NCBI GenBank assembly: GCA_949287065.1
Contig: CASEEV010000065.1
Span: 1-64,000 of the forward strand
Source: an uncultured Collinsella sp.
GTDB lineage: Bacteria > Actinomycetota > Coriobacteriia > Coriobacteriales > Coriobacteriaceae
DNA: 64,000 nt
Direction of reading: 5' to 3'
The translations under genes were made by a program, and so were the position numbers. Numbering within the stretch: the stretch's first letter is position 1; the number at the start of each line of letters is the position of its first letter. Under the pieces are notes generated by a model. The model ran no database searches. It saw only the letters and a list, made by a program, of their open reading frames with translations, and was not told where the DNA came from. Positions 62,325 to 64,000 of the stretch are shown in pieces.

Positions 62325-62481
62325 AAGTGTTCAAAAATGCACGTTTTCAGTTGTTTGAAAGAGCTCAAAACAGGATGGACGTATATGTCCATATTTGTTT
62401 CCTGCGCAAACGCGCATTGTTCTATATAGTCCGAAGCTCCTAGCTTCGGAAAAGACTGATTACTTGCATTTTTGAACACTT
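62325..62481 (+). repeat. 157-bp terminal-inverted-repeat element, copy 3
   Basis: Outer arms AAGTGTTCAAAAATGCA and TGCATTTTTGAACACTT are perfect over 17 bp, then imperfect to 32. The core reads TCCTGCGCAAACGCGCA, and CCGAAGCTCCTAGCTTCGG forms an internal hairpin. Same length as copies 1 and 2. Confidence 0.85.
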
Positions 62482-63218
62482 TGCCACTCAAAAGCTAACG
62501 ATGCACCGTCGTGCCAGGCAAAACACGCGGGAGCCCCGTCCACTCGCATGCAGAGATAGGGCCAACGCCGCCCATGGGCGCAGCTGCCTCCGCGCATGCG
62601 GAGAAGTCGCTCTCCCGTGGCGCAGGAGTATGCGACGTTTTTCGTTGCCTCCGCGCATACGGAGAGGTCGCCGCCTTGGGGGCATTGCTCGCATGACAAG
62701 CGTCGCCCCGCCCCCATGCACGTAGGGGCAACGCCGTTGGCCGAGAAATCTGTTTCTTGGGCGTTACGTTTGAGCATGCAAGGGCGGTGCGGCCAAACAG
62801 GGGCGCACAATGGGGAGACTCAGCAAATGCGATGACAGGGCGAGTACCGGCCGCGCATCTCCCAGCGAGCAGGGGCAGAGCGCGCTTGCGGCGAGACAGT
62901 CGCCGCAAGCGGCAGCAGTGAGAACCTGCGGTGAGCGGTCGCGAACATTCCCTCGAGCAGCTCGGCTGAACGCGCATCACAGCGAGCACGCGGGCACCCC
63001 GCTCCTCGCGCGCGACGCCGCGGGCCACCCCCGCGCCGCGCATGCGCCATTACGCCGCGCCGGAGCCCCCGTTACGGGCGTCGAGCGAACTGCCTCGCGA
63101 GCCGAGCTTTACGGCGGCGCGCGGGTCCTCGCATTTCTGATCGAAGCCGGCCTCAAACCGGAATCGAGCGCAAAACCGGCCCGCGCCGCGGCGCCGGATA
63201 AGGGAAGCGAGGAAGCCC
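62482..63218. other. Gap between the element and ilvD
   Basis: About 740 bp with no convincing gene. It includes the degenerate repeats at 62546-62735 and a GC-rich leader ahead of ilvD. I looked for a T-box or leader peptide rich in branched-chain codons and did not find one. Confidence 0.5.
62546..62735. repeat. Degenerate GCATRCGGAGARGTCGC repeats
   Basis: GCCTCCGCGCATGCGGAGAA (from 62586) and GCCTCCGCGCATACGGAGAG (from 62647) are the clearest pair, each internally palindromic. Weaker relatives start near 62547, 62692 and 62717. Confidence 0.55.
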
Positions 63219-64000
63219 ATGAACCAGTTACGCAGCGACGCCGTTAAGAAGGGACTTGCGCGCGCGCCGCACCGCAGCCTGCTCAAGGCCGACGGTCTTA
63301 CCGACGAGGAGCTCGAGCGCCCGCTCGTCGCCGTGATCTCGGCACAGAACGAGGTCATCCCCGGCCACATGCACCTGCAGACCATCGCCGACGCCGTCAA
63401 GGCCGGCATCCGCATGGCCGGCGGCACCCCGCTGCAGATCAACACCATCGGCGTCTGCGACGGCATCGCCATGAACCACGAGGGCATGCATTACTCGCTC
63501 GTCAGCCGCGAGGTCATTGCCGACTCCGTCGAGTGCGCCGTTCAGGGCCACCAGTTCGACGCGGTCGTGCTCATCCCCTCTTGCGACAAGATCGTCCCCG
63601 GCATGCTCATCGCCGCGTGCCGCCTGAACATCCCCACCATGCTCGTCTCCGGCGGCCCCATGCTCGCCGGCCACGACAAGTGCGGCAACCAGACCGATCT
63701 CAACTCGCTCTTCGACGCCGTGGGCGCCGTCACCGCCGGCACCATGACCGAGGAAGAGTGCCACTGGCTCGAGGAGACGGCCTGCCCCACCTGCGGATCG
63801 TGCTCCGGCATGTTCACCGCCAACTCCATCTGTTGCCTCGCCGAGGCGCTCGGCCTCGCGCTGCCCGGCAACGGCACCGTGCCCGCAGTGTTCTCCGAGC
63901 GCATCCGCCTCGCCAAGCGCACCGGCATGAAGGTTATGGAGCTCGTCGAGAAGAACATCTGCGCGCGCGACATCATCAACGAGAAGTCCGTCCGCAACGG
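63219..64000 (+). CDS. ilvD: Dihydroxy-acid dehydratase (partial, runs off window)
   Basis: The first 260 codons of IlvD, the Fe-S enzyme making 2-keto acids for valine and isoleucine. Iron-sulfur cysteines appear in [30 protein letters not shown] and [15 protein letters not shown]. The N-terminus [20 protein letters not shown] is typical. GCGAGGAAG precedes the ATG. With livJHMGF, azlCD and ilvA it forms a neighbourhood of branched-chain amino-acid genes. Confidence 0.95.
   Translation, partial: MNQLRSDAVKKGLARAPHRSLLKADGLTDEELERPLVAVISAQNEVIPGHMHLQTIADAVKAGIRMAGGTPLQINTIGVCDGIAMNHEGMHYSLVSREVIADSVECAVQGHQFDAVVLIPSCDKIVPGMLIAACRLNIPTMLVSGGPMLAGHDKCGNQTDLNSLFDAVGAVTAGTMTEEECHWLEETACPTCGSCSGMFTANSICCLAEALGLALPGNGTVPAVFSERIRLAKRTGMKVMELVEKNICARDIINEKSVRN

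Noticed and set aside
62482-63218. T-box or attenuator leader for ilvD
   Set aside because: No T-box sequence, specifier-loop arrangement or leader peptide with runs of Ile/Leu/Val codons was found.
62810-63247. 145-codon frame overlapping the ilvD start
   Set aside because: It runs through repeat-like GC-rich DNA and overlaps the clear ilvD N-terminus in another frame; no similarity or start signal.

Overview
The window is about 65% G+C with a strong GAG/CTC codon bias. Its gene content points to an anaerobic, saccharolytic, high-GC Gram-positive of the Coriobacteriia (Collinsella/Olsenella-like): cellobiose-type PTS, ATP-dependent PEP carboxykinase, phosphoketolase, LIV and AzlCD amino-acid transport. 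The placement is inferred from gene content and base composition; no rRNA gene or other taxonomic marker is present.

Layout. 0-13.5 kb holds housekeeping genes (uppP, a universal stress protein, an EamA transporter, an M16C peptidase, an ArsC/Spx-like protein, a Gx-type transporter overlapping apbE, ferritin, gluQ, tRNA-Ser and a Bax-inhibitor-like protein). 13.6-21.7 kb is a beta-glucoside module: GH1 and GH4 phospho-beta-glucosidases around a complete cellobiose-type PTS (IIC, IIB, IIA), a divergent GntR/UTRA regulator with a TGGTCTAGACCA palindrome, and manA. 21.8-25.6 kb is a BceAB-like exporter with a YxeA-family protein and a small membrane protein. 25.9-35 kb carries azlCD, a PHP-family phosphatase, an MFS exporter, a LysE exporter, a polar amino-acid ABC importer and cstA. 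35.4-36.8 kb is a broken, repeat-filled stretch with a truncated phnX. 36.8-41.4 kb has pckA and phosphoketolase.

41.7-54.5 kb is the most interesting part. It contains a DUF4038 (apiosidase-like) hydrolase, a PTS EIIBC, an alpha/beta-hydrolase esterase, a DUF1593 protein, an FGGY kinase, a split transketolase, a fucose-isomerase-fold isomerase and a LacI regulator. The set matches the chemistry of non-oxidative D-apiose use: apioside to apiose, to apulose, to apulose-4-phosphate, then by transketolase to dihydroxyacetone plus xylulose-5-phosphate. Phosphoketolase next door would consume the last product. LacI-type palindromes and a second element (two CCGTTYA boxes exactly 21 bp apart) recur at the promoters of these operons, including phosphoketolase. 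54.7-62.1 kb is branched-chain amino-acid business (livFGMHJ, an orphan ABC ATPase, threonine ammonia-lyase), and ilvD runs off the right edge.

The long intergenic gaps are not empty. Three 156-157 bp elements with 32-bp terminal inverted repeats (7.0, 35.8, 62.3 kb) and three 124-137 bp double-palindrome elements (25.7, 28.1, 53.3 kb) are dispersed through the window. Five gaps also carry their own private family of 12-30 bp motifs, in four of them repeated in both orientations. A 79-bp perfect duplication of the tRNA-Ser 3' end with its terminator looks like the scar of an integration event. All functional calls come from motif recognition by eye; no database search was run.
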